The notes: generated by a model from the sequence alone, not told the origin. A stretch of DNA of 64,000 nucleotides from Dactylonectria macrodidyma (GCA_020744425.1 JAGMUV010000001.1:372001-436000), one strand, 5' to 3'. Shown: positions 45,110 to 56,206, counted from the first letter of the stretch. Made by a program: numbers and translations.

Positions 45110-46687
45110 ATGTCGAGACTGTTGTCTGAAGTCGATGTTCTCATCATTGGAAGCGGTAATGCAGGGTTCAGCGCTGCAATCTCTGCAGCCGAGTCTGGTG
45201 CTCGTCGCGTCGCCATTGTCGATGCCTGTCCCGAGACCTGGGCTGGCGGCAACTCGTACTTTACTGCGGGCGCATTCAGAACTACCCATGATGGACTGCA
45301 GGATCTCTTGCCGATGGTGAACAACGTCGACAAAACTACCGCGGAGAAAATTGACATGAAGCCATATACGAAAGGTGACTTCGAAAACGATATGCAACGG
45401 ATCTGCGACGGCCGCTCTGATCCCGAGCTTTCCCGCATCCTTGTACATGAGTCCAACGAGGCTGTCAAGTGGCTGGCTGCACATGGAGTCCGATTTCAGC
45501 TTTCTTTCAATCGACAGGCATACGAGGTCGAGGGACGCATCAAATTCTGGGGCGGACTGTCTTTGAAGACGGAGGATGGAGGGAAAGGGTTGATCGAGGA
45601 TCACCGACGAGCTTCGAAAGCCCTGGGTGTTGAAATCTTCTTCTCGACCGCAGCGAAGCGTCTGGGAACAAATGCTCGCACCGGCGCTGTGGATCATGTG
45701 GTTGTCGTGACTCCAGACGGTGCGGAGCAAGTCATCCGGACAAGCGCCGTCATTTTCGCCGCAGGCGGCTTCGAAGCCAACCCGCGTATGAGAGCACAAT
45801 ACCTGGGACCTAATTGGGACTTGGCCAAAGTACGTGGAACGCCATACAACACTGGAGGATGTCTAGAAATGGCCATCAGAGATGTCTCGGCCAAGGTGGC
45901 TGGAAACTGGTCGGGATGCCACTCGGTAGCTTGGGATGCCAATGCCCCTGCCGACGCGGGCGATCGTGCTGTGTCTAATGAATTCACCAAGTCGGGCTAT
46001 CCGTTGGGGCTGATGCTCAACCTCGAGGGCGAACGATTTGTTGACGAGGGTGTCGACTTGCGGAACTACACGTACGCCATTTTTGGTAGGGCCATACTCG
46101 CTCAACCGGGTCATGCCGCATTCCAGGTCTGGGATTCGCAAGCGATTCCTTGGTTGCGGGACGAAGAATACAGGGATGGGGTAGTCGAAAAGATCACTGC
46201 ATCGTCCATCGAGGAGCTGGCTGAGAAATGTGCTCAGCGTGGCCTGAAGCATCCGGACCAGTTCGCCAACACCATTTCAGCTTACAATGATGCCGTGGCC
46301 GCATTCCAACGAGAAAATCCCAACAAAAAATGGGATCCAGCAGTAAAGGACGGCTTTTCGACTCAGTCCAGCTCATCCCGCCTCCCTTTGGCAAAGTCAA
46401 ACTGGGCATTGCCGCTTACACAAGGGCCATTTTTGGCGGTGAAGGTCACCTGCGGTGTCACCTTCACGTTCGGCGGACTGGCTGTGGACCCAGAGACAAC
46501 AGGCGTCATCTCATCAGCCACAAACTCGGTAATCCCAGGCCTGTACTGCGCTGGAGAGATGTTGGGTGGCCTTTTCTACGGGAACTATCCAGGGGGAAGT
46601 GGGCTGACATCTGGAACCGTGTTTGGTCGCAGGGCTGGTCGTGCGGCAGCTGCAGCTGTCAAGGCAGCTGAAGTGAGTGCAGTTTAG
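45110..46687 (+). CDS. FAD-dependent fumarate-reductase-family flavoprotein, tricarballylate dehydrogenase (TcuA)-like
   Basis: Single exon, 525 residues, ATG at 45110. The N-terminal dinucleotide fold is VDVLIIGSGNAGFSAAISAA (GxGxxG..A). Then come GGNSYFTAGAFR, a mid-domain VIFAAGGFEANPRM, LEGERFVDEGVDLRNYTYA, and a C-terminal FAD closure GLYCAGEMLGGLFYGNYPGGSGL. This pattern belongs to the FAD-binding-2 family, closest in layout to TcuA, which oxidises tricarballylate to cis-aconitate; other 3-ketosteroid or flavocytochrome-type substrates are possible. No haem or membrane domain is present. Same orientation as the upstream regulator gene. Confidence 0.87.
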   Translation: MSRLLSEVDVLIIGSGNAGFSAAISAAESGARRVAIVDACPETWAGGNSYFTAGAFRTTHDGLQDLLPMVNNVDKTTAEKIDMKPYTKGDFENDMQRICDGRSDPELSRILVHESNEAVKWLAAHGVRFQLSFNRQAYEVEGRIKFWGGLSLKTEDGGKGLIEDHRRASKALGVEIFFSTAAKRLGTNARTGAVDHVVVVTPDGAEQVIRTSAVIFAAGGFEANPRMRAQYLGPNWDLAKVRGTPYNTGGCLEMAIRDVSAKVAGNWSGCHSVAWDANAPADAGDRAVSNEFTKSGYPLGLMLNLEGERFVDEGVDLRNYTYAIFGRAILAQPGHAAFQVWDSQAIPWLRDEEYRDGVVEKITASSIEELAEKCAQRGLKHPDQFANTISAYNDAVAAFQRENPNKKWDPAVKDGFSTQSSSSRLPLAKSNWALPLTQGPFLAVKVTCGVTFTFGGLAVDPETTGVISSATNSVIPGLYCAGEMLGGLFYGNYPGGSGLTSGTVFGRRAGRAAAAAVKAAEVSAV

Positions 46688-47193
46688 AGTTGAATCTAGC
46701 TTGGCATGTCTTGGAAGGGGGGGAAGCTATTTGCGTACACTGTCGCTTGCGTTACCTTTGTGCTAGCAACTCGCCCTTGATGGAGCGGACGGCTTATGCT
46801 GGAGAGCTAATGTGGCATTCAGAGGACCTTGACTGTGTGTGTATTGTGTGTGTGTGTGGCCGGGAGGGATCCCGGCCGGGACTACCTAAGAGAGGTAAAT
46901 TTACTATGCCTTTAATCTAATATAGATAGTTTCTTATAAAACCCTCGGATAGCAGAAACGAGAGCATCTTCACACATCCATTTAATGTAGCATTTATTAG
47001 ATGTAACAATTTTGCAATAATCTATCTCTTAGCCTAGTTTGTTAAAAGGGCCGAGCAAAACAAAACCACGAAAGAAAACTTCCTGCAACTACTAACATAC
47101 TATCAGCCAAGTTGAATTGGTTAATTATTCATCCAATTATCATCCGGTCTGCCATTTGAGGTAACAGAGCTTCATGCTAGTCTTCAGAAACCA
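46688..47193. other. Intergenic region with GT-rich repeat relic
   Basis: 506 bp between convergent genes. Bases 46800-46844 match the decayed repeat at 5625-5672. A (GT)n tract follows to 46857, and then comes a perfect hairpin: GGCCGGGA (46858-46865), loop GGGA, TCCCGGCC (46870-46877). AT-rich sequence follows. Confidence 0.5.
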
Positions 47194-48206
47194 CTAAGCC
47201 GTAGCTTCACTATCCACTCCGATAGTGATATAGCCAACAACGCCATTATCGAAGTTCTCTCCATCCATTGGAACAACACTAACGTAAGGGTTGTAGCCAC
47301 CACCCAGGCTTCCAGGAAGGTACTCATCAACTTCATTAGTGACGCGCTCAATGGCTGTGTGGCTGGCATAGGGCTCAAGGGTCATCAACTGGTCGGTGAG
47401 GCTGCTATCAAAGTAGATCTGGCCAGTAGAGATAATGTTGCCAGAAGAAATGGTGCCATTGAGTGCGACGGCCCAGTCGGTATACACTATGCGTTTGTTA
47501 GTTACATATTTTACTGTGAGTGAAATAAATAGTCCTTCCCCTGAACATGAATGTGGATAGTGCGTCCAGCGTAAAAGCCAGGGTAAATCGATTTCATTTC
47601 CATAATGCCGTTGTCATTGGTTGGCCACATGCCGCGGAGGAACGTGGTATCATCAGTGTGCAAATCGGTCAAGCCTATCTTGAAGTCCGTGATGTTGAGT
47701 TGAACCAACTGCTCGCCTAAAGTGAGGTCGGGACTTCGACCGGTGAAGCTAGAGTAGCTTCCAGTGGCGTTGCAGTGCCAAAGGGAGACCATTGCCTTAG
47801 GAAGAGGTTCACAAGTAGCCATGTCAATAACTCCAATGTCCAGAAGAAGAGGCACACCCGACTCGCCTTCGGACATGTCCTGTCGAAGAAGGACTGATCG
47901 AGGCCACCAGTAGGGCCCCTGAGTGACTTCAGGGGACAGGATACAGGTGTCGTTATGAATGACATCGAACCATGGGGCCGCGGTGGTGATCTTGTAGGTC
48001 GTATTACCTGCTCGACGCTCTAAGCCACGCTTCTGCTCGCGCTCGGCATACCTCTCCTTGTGGAACTCTGCCACATGACTGTTGCAGCGCTTGGAAAGGT
48101 GCTCGTGGCGAGCAAGAATAGCTGGTGATTCACTGCCGTGGTTGGGATGAGCCAGGACCTCGGCGGACAGCAAAGATGCCGCGAGAAGAGAACTGAAGAA
48201 CTTCAT
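47194..48206 (-). CDS. Secreted intradiol ring-cleavage dioxygenase with a non-canonical splice donor
   Basis: Exon 1 48206-47540 and exon 2 47486-47194; 319 residues if joined. The start is ATG 48206, opening a signal peptide (MKFFSSLLAASLLSAEVLAHP) and a basic propeptide-like region. The iron ligands of the intradiol family are present: Tyr in GPYWWP, Tyr and two His in YPGFYAGRTIHIHVQ. The fold should cleave catechol-type rings outside the cell, as proposed for fungal extracellular intradiol dioxygenases. To keep the family sequence HIHVQ-VYTDW the intron must be 47539-47487, which starts GGAAGG instead of GT and ends TAG. Without splicing, translation stops after HIHVQGKDYLFHSQ and loses the last about 97 residues. 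Could be a fresh inactivating mutation. Confidence 0.8.
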
Positions 48207-50127
48207 GGTCAAAAACTGTGATGGCTAGAGTGACCGAAGGATAGCTTGAAAAGAGATTGTAGAATTGGAGGCGGCGCACTAGGACTAGTTTCTGAACTCT
48301 GAGTTCTGAGTTGAAATGAGATTCTTACAGCCTGGTGTCCATGCGATGCGATCGGACCACGTAACCACACGTCGCCAACTTACATCACTCTATATAGAGC
48401 AGGCAGTATTGCTCCATAATTCCCATCGAGCATATATAACGTATCGTGTAACCCTGATGTTTTAAAATCCAGCTATGCGTATTGGGCATGACATTACACC
48501 GCTCATATAGATTTAAGGTTCCGGATCAAGAATCCCTGTGTATAGCTGAAATTAGGAGTGTCAAGCCTAGTCTATCTATATCCGCCACTAGGGCTCATGC
48601 TCCGCCAACGACACGTAAGCCTACGGAATCTACGGAAGTTAACGCTTTGAAGTAATATGCCATCCACCCCCACATAGAAAATAGAGGCTAGTTAGGTCAT
48701 GTTTCCAGCCCTTAATGCACTAACTTGGGATATTCCTATCAAACATTTTATATGCTGTAAAGGGTTGGTCTCACCAGGGTAATACATAAGAGGCTTGAAG
48801 GGTAGTATTGCAAAGTTTTCATTTAGCGAGCGTATAAAGGAATAAATCAAGTTCATTCCGCCTAGGGACGAACCTCATAAGACCAGGTGCGCTAGGCTAT
48901 TTAAAGTTTTAAGTTTATCATTTGCGTCTCCTGTAAGCTTGACTGAACGCTTAAGCTCTAGTCTCGTGTTTAATGGAAGCCCAATTTGTTCTACCTAACT
49001 TTTGTTTGTAACCCTTACAGAGCCTTAGTAAAACCTATATAAGAATTACAAATACAAGCTATAATATATTTATGGCATAAAAAGGTAACTTATTAGAACA
49101 TTTATTATTAGCTAATTTATATATAATTATAAGTACCTTTAATTTATTACATTACTAATAGTTTTAACTTTTGCAAAAGACTTTGAAGAAGCCTTCAAGC
49201 ACTTGAAGATATAACTTTAAAATATAGAGATGCTGTCCGTGTGGGGGGGCTCTCCGAGTGGAGGTGCTATCCGAATGAGAGTGCTATACGAGTGAGGGTG
49301 CCATCCGAGTGGGTGTGCCATCTGAGTGAGGGCGCCATCCGTGTGGGGGTGTCATCCGTCCCTTTGGCAGGTGGGGAGGCAAATGGGCATGTACCTGCTT
49401 CACACTGAGTACATCCTGGTTATCAAATTCTTCTATCTGATTCATGAGCTCCTGCTAATAATTAAACTGCTGCATATACCTAAGTACTTCAGTTATTTAC
49501 GAAATCATGCGTGAAAAGAAGTACTACAGTAGCGGAATCACCTCTACTTCGCCCCAATCCTTGTTTGGTACATCCCATCTACTCCCCATTGCGGAGATCG
49601 GCTGACGGCATTTGCTGACCCCGTTTCGTGAGACTCAACCAATTGGGATTGCCTCCTTCCCCCCGGGCTTCGTATCTACCGGCTGCACAGCCTGTCGGGG
49701 CTTGATTAATGTCACGGTAGGTGTAGTACCCCTCGGCTACACACGATGGCGTTGCGTCATCCCTAAATTTCCTCTTGTGCGTTTTTGAATCAGGAACCGG
49801 TTCTGGAGCCAGCTTGGCACCAATTTTAGCATTTGTAAACGCGTCATTATGTTTATTTGCCTGTTCATTGGTGAGCCAATCTTTTGTTGCGGGGCCCGGC
49901 TCTACATGTCAACAGAATCTAGGAGAACAACTGAATCATCAAGGCCCCTTGATCGGCAAGTATAAGACTATAAGTATGCTGCATCATTCTTTAATATCCC
50001 AAGTTCCTAGATACCACAGTCGTCTACAAGCACTTCTGCATTACTTTTCAGTAACATCCTTCTTCCAATTTGACTATTCTCGCACCATCCGCCACGCCTG
50101 TCACCTACGCCTTTGCCTATCATCAAA
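48207..50127. other. Divergent intergenic region between two dioxygenase genes
   Basis: 1.9 kb, partly AT-rich (about 49030-49230). It holds a 17-bp tandem repeat at 49239-49357. No coding frame with relatives was seen. A TATAAG near 49960 may serve the 50128 gene. Confidence 0.45.
49239..49357 (+). repeat. 17-bp minisatellite, seven units
   Basis: Seven contiguous 17-bp units starting at 49239, 49256, 49273, 49290, 49307, 49324 and 49341. The consensus is GAGTGAGGGTGCCATCC. A decayed eighth unit precedes it at 49222-49238. All units differ from each other, mostly by one to five bases. Confidence 0.9.
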
Positions 50128-51301
50128 ATGCGCTTCTCTCATCTAATTATCGGACTAGTCCTTTCTGGCACCGCGGTTTCCCACCCTGGGCATGACATCT
50201 GTCAGGAGATCACAGAGCGGCGTGAGTTTATCAACTCCGTCGAGCGCTCTTCCCTTGCCCACTGTGCTGAGAAGCTAAAGGTCAGAGGCAATGATGGGCG
50301 TAATATCGAGCGCCGCTCCGCAAAAATTGCCGAGATTCGAGAGAAACGTGGGTTAAAGAAGCGAGACCTTGAGACGGTCTTGGGTACCTCTCATGACCAC
50401 ACAGATGAAGGATACACTATGAGGACTGATGCGGCTACGCTGTTTGCTGGAAATAATTCCTGCGTTCTCACACCTGAAGTTGCCGTGGGGCCTTTTTGTA
50501 AGGACCAGATCTATCTTTGCTGTCACTGAAAAACCTAACACAAGATTCCTAGACGTTGCCGGCGAACGAATTCGGCACAACCTCGTTGAAGACCAAGAGG
50601 GTGTCCCTTTATTCCTCGACTACCAGCTTATCGATGTCGAAACCTGTGACCCTATTCCCGGTCTATTTCTTGAGATGTGGCACTGTAACGCTACCGGCAT
50701 CTACTCTGGCGTTATTTCTGAGAACAATGGCGATCCCTCGGATCAGAGCATTATGGACGAGACATGGCTGCGAGGGATTCAGCGTACCGATCGCGAGGGC
50801 GTCGCCCAGTTTGTGTCCATCTTCCCCGGCCACTACGTGCCACGAGCTACACATATTCACATTCTGGTCCACACAAATGTTACCCTCTACTCCAATCGCA
50901 CCTTGGGGCACGATGTCTATGCGAGCCATACTGGTCAAATATATTTCGACCAGGACCTAATCTCCGAAGTTGAAAGCATCGAACCCTATAGGTCAAATAC
51001 TAAAGTGGTCACACAGAATAGCGAAGACCTGCTTTTGACTTTGGAGAGTTCCACGGATGGGGATGACCCGCTTATGGAATACGCAATGCTTGGAGACAGC
51101 ATTAGTGACGGCCTCTTTGCTTGGCTGTCTTTTGGTATTAATACCACCCATTCCACATCTGTCGTCCCAGGATCCTATCTTTACGCTTCTGGCGGCGTTG
51201 ACAACCCGGACTATGAGTTCAACCCTGAGGCGGAGGTCGAGGGGCTCCAGGGTACAACCTCGAGCGGAGCCGCGCCTGGTGAAGAGCCTACATCCACCTA
51301 G
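50128..51301 (+). CDS. Secreted intradiol ring-cleavage dioxygenase
   Basis: Two exons, 50128-50497 and 50553-51301, intron GTAAGG..CTAG; 372 residues. ATG 50128 opens a signal peptide (MRFSHLIIGLVLSGTAVSHPG), then a charged RRSAKIAEIREKRGLKKR region that may be processed. Iron ligands: Tyr completed across the intron in GPFYVAGERIR, Tyr in FPGHYVPR and two His in ATHIHILV. MWHCNATGIYSGV and HTGQIYFDQDL are standard for extracellular fungal members. The C-terminal Gly/Thr/Ser-rich tail is longer than in the 47.2 kb paralogue. Likely role: oxidative opening of catechols, hydroxyquinol or lignin-derived aromatics outside the cell. Confidence 0.93.
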
Positions 51302-51729
51302 GTCTCATTAAGCACTTCTGAGCTGGATGCGTGGGATTGGTCACTGCCTGAGACTATTTAGATTTTTAGGTGGCTCATGATGGCATATGGCATGTTACGC
51401 TAGTGAATGAGGATTAGTACAGTAGAACTTGGACTAAAAGCGGGTATTAAGGACTGAGCATCAAGCTCCTCCTTGGTTAAAAAATCATGGAAGAATTACG
51501 TGCTGGGTCTTTAGTTATCTTGTTAGTCCTGCAGTTTTGTTCAGTCTCTTACGCATAGTACGGGCCGAGCCCCAACTAGGCAATTTACTTCTTTCTTTCC
51601 AGAATTCCCTTACACGCTGGACTCTGTTATATAATCGTATATTGAATTCTTCCGTATAGCCTATTACGTGTCTAGTTGAGTGGGGTTCCTTAATAGTAGC
51701 TATTAGATTGGATTTGTTGGATCGCATAG

Positions 51730-52135
51730 GTGACCACGATGATGACCCTGTAACGTGTGTGTATTGTGTAGCTTCTCCTTAAGCTCCCGCCCCTTGAGGT
51801 CAGGGAGGTATAGCTATTCCTAGTTTCCTAGTACGGTCTAGCCTAGCGAGGGCTCGGCGAGCCCTCCCCGATTCGGTCACGAAAGACCCCCTAGTCTCAC
51901 GTGACCACCCTGCGCCCAGGTGTTCCAACATGGTCCAATTCAACACGTTCCGTCTGACACCACCTCGTCCCACGTGATCACCCTGCGCCTAGGTGTTCCA
52001 AGTTCCAACCTGGTCCAATTTAACATAACTGTATTAAGAAACTAGGAAAGCTAGACCTCCCTAACCTCAAGGGGTGGGAGCCAGAACAGAAGCTACACAA
52101 GCACACACACGTTATAAGTTCATCACAGTGGTCAC
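51730..52135. mobile_element. MITE-like foldback element with about 105-bp terminal inverted repeats
   Basis: The left end, 51730-51836, starts GTGACCAC and runs through AACGTGTGTGT, GTGTAGCTTCT, CCCCTTGAGGT and AGGGAGGT to CCTAGTTTC. It is inverted at the right end, 52029-52135, which finishes GTGGTCAC. The arms agree over most positions. The 190-bp core has no coding capacity but holds a direct repeat and an 8-bp-arm palindrome (GAGGGCTC at 51848-51855, GAGCCCTC at 51859-51866). No target-site duplication was evident, so the superfamily is open. Confidence 0.75.
51898..52024 (+). repeat. Direct repeat inside the foldback element
   Basis: Two units, 51898-51945 and 51971-52024. Both read CACGTGAYCACCCTGCGCC, then AGGTGTTCCA, then TGGTCCAATT and AACA. 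They differ mainly by C/T changes and one 6-bp insertion. Each begins with a CACGTG box. Confidence 0.8.
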
Positions 52136-53087
52136 TTGAGCTATCTAACAGAATAAGCGAATCGCATACATTCTTACGCGTACGAAAATCGTTTATACCT
52201 CGCGTGAGCAGAGACGAATGTGGGGCTTAAGGGCTGTGTGGGTGAGTGAGCTGAAACCCACCGCTCAACTAGTCCGGCTGAGGAAGAGAGGCAGGATCGA
52301 CGCGACGCTAAGGACCAAAGGGTACATGATAGTTCACCCTTGAAATGTACCTGGGGCCTTGACTCAGTCCCGGGGCACCTAACTAAATATCCCAGAAAGA
52401 AAAAATAAGCCGAGACACCGTCATGTACCGGCGCTAATAACGGTAGAAAGTGCCGAGGTGCACGATCCACGGATGCGAGGTGGCTCAAGCTCTATTAAGA
52501 ATATGACTGATCTACATGCTAATCTTGGTACATCTCATACGCATTACCTCTGGCAGTTTCTATCTATAGCATCAGTGTCCCAGACTATCAATTGAATACA
52601 AGTGAAGAGCTTCAATACATTTGATAGAGTCTCCAATGCGACGGTGCGGATAGGAAGATTACGTGGGGTGTCTTAAATCGAGTTTGGGGCTAGTGAAATA
52701 AGGGCGAATTGATATCCCAATTTGGATAGACCAAAAACAAGCAAGCTAGTTTCATCTCAGGTCATCTTGCCTGAAGACTACGTAGTAAGGAATATACAGG
52801 GGAGGCCTCGCTCCACTGTAGGTTGAAGGACGAATGTGCGAGCACAATTGTTGCAGACCAGTGTCTTCCGTCCCGGGTCGAGATGCGAGGAGGGATTAGC
52901 GTAGCAGGATAGAGCGAATCACTTTCAGATGAGCATTCAAATTCCTCCAATATGGGGAATAAAGTCAAACACAAGTTTAGTGAGTATTCCAACCTCGGGA
53001 AGATTATTGATCTAACTAGCGAACCCGTACGGCCCAGGTTAATTAGGTGAACACTCGGCTAAGTCGGCCCCCAGTTATGAATGCAAG

Positions 53088-53592
53088 CTAGTTGAGGTCC
53101 AACCCTAGCTGAGCTAAGACAAACGACAAAGAAAAAGCTCCGTAAAGTATTCTCGCATCAACCAGCGTGACCACCGATCCGGCAACCTGAACCTCACTTG
53201 GCGTCGCAGCAGCTGTCTGCCCTGTATACGAGCCTTGCGTGCTGAATGTATTGCGCACCGAGGAGGCAGTCTGTTCGCCGGAATTTCCTGAGTCCCCTGT
53301 AATTGCTCCAGCTGAAGCACCAATATTTGTCGAAGTGGGCCCTGCGGCTTGGGAAGACTCTGAATCCATAGATTGGATGCTGTGAGAGCCAGAGTCGGCA
53401 CCACTGCCAGCACTAGATCCGGAGCTAGAGCCAGAGTCAGAGCCATTGCCAGAGCCACTGCCGCTGTCAGAGCCGCTACCAGAGCCAGAGTCAGAGCTGG
53501 AGCCAGAGTTACTGCCCGAGCCCGAGCCAGAGCCAGAGTCGACACTAGAGTCAGAGTCAGAGCCGCTGCCGGAGCCAGAGCCGCTGCCGGAG

Positions 53593-53647
<55 letters not shown>

Positions 53648-54332
53648 CACTGCCAGAACCAGAGCCACTGCCAGAACCAGAGCCACTGCCAGAGCCGGAA
53701 CCACTGCCAGAGCCGGAACCACTGCCAGAGCCACTGCCAGAGCCACTGACTGAGCCACTGCCGCTGCCGTTGCCAGAAGCCGAGTCAGTGGATGGTGACT
53801 CGCCGGAAGCCACAGCATTAGCGGTGGGGCTTCCATGAGCAATCTCAGTATTAGTGACAAGGGCAGCTCCGCCGTTAATAGTGGTATGAGGGGATTGGTT
53901 AGCCGGAACCCCAGCACTGATGGATGATTCGACAGGCAGGGTCAGCACAGTCGTCACCACAGCTGGACCGCAGACGCTGCAAGCAACGGCTGACGTGGTG
54001 AAGCCAGGGGGGCACTCGCTGGGATTCAGGCGACTGCAGGGCGAACCAGAAGTTCCAGGGCAGGAAGCCGTGACAGTATATGTATGCATGCCCGGGCCAT
54101 CTGTGCCGAGTGTTGGCAAAGCGGTAGTGTAGATGAGCGAGCCGCCGCCACCAGGCACACCCGTGCTAGTACCGGCAAAGGTGGAAGTCGGAAAGAGGCT
54201 GGTCAGCGTGATGGGGGGCAGGGTGCTGGTGGTGGTGCAATCATCCTGGTTGACGGCCCGTTTTGGTATTATTGGCAGACGGAAGGCCAGGATGCCCGCG
54301 GGAAGTGTAAGAAAGAATACAGAGAATAACAT
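53088..54332 (-). CDS. Ser-Gly-repeat cell-surface protein, probably GPI-anchored
   Basis: Single exon, 414 residues from ATG 54332, which opens the signal peptide [17 protein letters not shown]. An N-terminal Thr/Cys-containing part (about 50-190, with [14 protein letters not shown] and CSVCGPAV) is followed by a (Ser-Gly)n tract of about 130 residues interspersed with Asp and Asn. Then come a Ser/Thr region and a C-terminal hydrophobic tail ([20 protein letters not shown]) typical of GPI signals. It is likely a cell-wall or hyphal-surface protein; the SG tract also offers many O-glycosylation sites. No enzymatic domain. The open frame extends upstream without an ATG. Confidence 0.8.
53410..53770 (-). 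repeat. Ser-Gly coding microsatellite
   Basis: Hexanucleotide-like tract on the plus strand built from CCAGAG / CCACTG / CCAGAA units. It encodes the SG dipeptide array on the minus strand and gives long spurious PEPEP and RARAR frames on the plus strand. Confidence 0.85.
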
Positions 54333-56206
54333 GATTGAACGAGTGATACGAAGCTGGTGCTGAGAGCTATGGATGTGAGTGGCGGATGACTGGGTGAGCA
54401 AGTGAAGGTTGTCGCTGGCACCATCCAAGATTTATACTCTTGACACTTTGGTGACCTTTCTCCTGAGCCTCTAAAGAAGAGCAAAGAGAGCAGCCAGAGA
54501 CGGACGCAAACATAAACTCATTATCCAAAGGAATGTGGCAGAGCTGTTCTCACTTCTTCTCGCCACTCCCAATGGAGAATATGGGAGCTTGCCGAGAGGT
54601 GAACTTTGTCAAGACCCTCGCTTGCGTCCTTGAGGTATGGCCTAGCCTCCTACTGCCACTGCTGACCAGCTTCAGCTTCAGTAACAACCATTCTGCGTCT
54701 GGCTTGGTGAAATGTTTATTTTGATGGGGCTGTTCCAGACCAAGCTTGCAGCAGGGGGTGTTGGGCAAGCGCAGCTGAACAAAAACACTGCCGAGCCTTT
54801 TGCGAAAAGGCTGAATTGCCCTTGACTAAGACAGACACCAGCACAAGGGGCAGCGAGGTAGTCCCCGCCGGAATGAGAGGCACGGCTTATATTTGGAACA
54901 TATTTGTTCTACTACTGTTAATACTTTCTAATGGTAAGTAAATGGATGCAAATAAACAGCAGGAGAGAGCATTTTTGCAGTGTCAACCCCCTGAGCGGAT
55001 GAGTAGGCTCCTGTCGACTGATACCAAGGTAAACTCTATACAGACTGAGTGACACTCATCGCCTGAGTGGATAATCTGGTGTTTACCCAGGATTCTATTA
55101 CGTGGATTGGAGAAGAACCAGCTGTTGACATTACGGAAATGGCGTGGACTCCTGAGCAAAGTTTCATTTTGCAAGCGAGGCCATGATCCAAGAGAAAGCT
55201 CTTCGCGATAGCTTGTCTCGTTACGGCGAGCTGAGCATTTGGATTTTCGCTTCGTGGTGGCATGATTGATTGAAACCTTCATGGTCTTCATTCCTCGCTT
55301 GTCGTCGAGGTAGTTCGCGGTCCATTTGGCCCGAAGGGGGGTCAAGAAGTATGAAGCCCACCTCAACGAGGAAAACACCCTGATTCGCCCAACTGAGACC
55401 ACCGCCTTGCTGCCGCTTTTACAACACTATTATTCCTTAATTCAAATCTTAGAGTGATACAGCAGTGTAGGGTAAAGAGATGTGTTCATTAGCAAAGTCT
55501 GGTATTTGCAAGCTGGATGGGTGAAGCTGTTACTCAAATTCTTCACCCTGGGAGCAGCTTCAGGAGGGAGGCAATACGTAGCCTAAGGTTCAGAGTGATC
55601 GTATGAACGTCTTGCCCCGTTCATTTATGAATACCCGAGCCCAAAAAAACAAACAAAAAAAACAAGCTGAAATCCGCGTTTAGGCGTGAAATTGAGAGTG
55701 GAGAGCGTCCAGTCTCTGCGCAGCATGGGTTCCACAAGACTGCAATGCTAGCTTGGGATTCATCTTGAGCACATTCTCTAGAGAAACTTTGCATTACAAC
55801 GCTAAATTCGGTTGCAACAGTAATTTCTACCTATGGCTGGCTTGTCAAACCCTGGAATTGATGGTTAAAGCGGCGTCATGTTGAAGACCCAAATCGGGCT
55901 AGTCGGGGGTTGGTATAGACGCGGTGGGCTCCCTTTTGCCCTTCAATGGGAAGCGACCCTAGTTGACACTGACCCGGATGCAGACTCAAAGATGAATTCT
56001 CACCAAAAGAAGGTATGCTCTGGAATGGCCCATGCTACTAATGATGTCCTTTAAAAAATGGCATAGCATCGGAGTTGTTTTGTATAAAGGATGTAATCCG
56101 TCTGCGTTTTGTTCCATCTCATCATCCTGCTCCGAGCATTTACTCCTCCTCATTCGTTTACTTTACTCCCTTCTTTTCTTGTTGGATTCGCAACTCGCTC
56201 TCAACA
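54333..56206. other. Divergent intergenic region between two wall-protein genes
   Basis: 1.9 kb. Small frames (54533-54724 plus, 54983-55402 minus) lack support. An A-tract lies at 55645-55661. The sequence upstream of 56207 is pyrimidine-rich. No mobile element was seen. Confidence 0.4.

Larger units (their letters stand above)
51302..53087. other. Gene-poor region containing a foldback element
   Basis: 1.8 kb without a convincing gene. The foldback element occupies 51730-52135. Small minus-strand frames (52174-52488, 52762-52992) have no recognised relatives. Confidence 0.5.

Noticed and set aside
46826..46846. Similarity between the GT-rich tract at 46.83 kb and the foldback arm at 51.75 kb (shared GTGTGTATTGTGT)
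   Set aside because: The shared words are simple-sequence GT runs and the flanks do not align, so common origin is not supported.
53373..53838. Plus-strand frames rich in Pro-Glu and Ala-Arg opposite the Ser-Gly gene
   Set aside because: Antisense readings of a hexamer repeat; no signal peptide, start context or family support. The minus-strand frame has a signal peptide and a GPI-type tail.
53114..53917. Minus-strand Leu/Ala/Val-rich frame within the Ser-Gly gene
   Set aside because: Shifted reading of the same repeat; its hydrophobicity is a by-product of the repeat codons.
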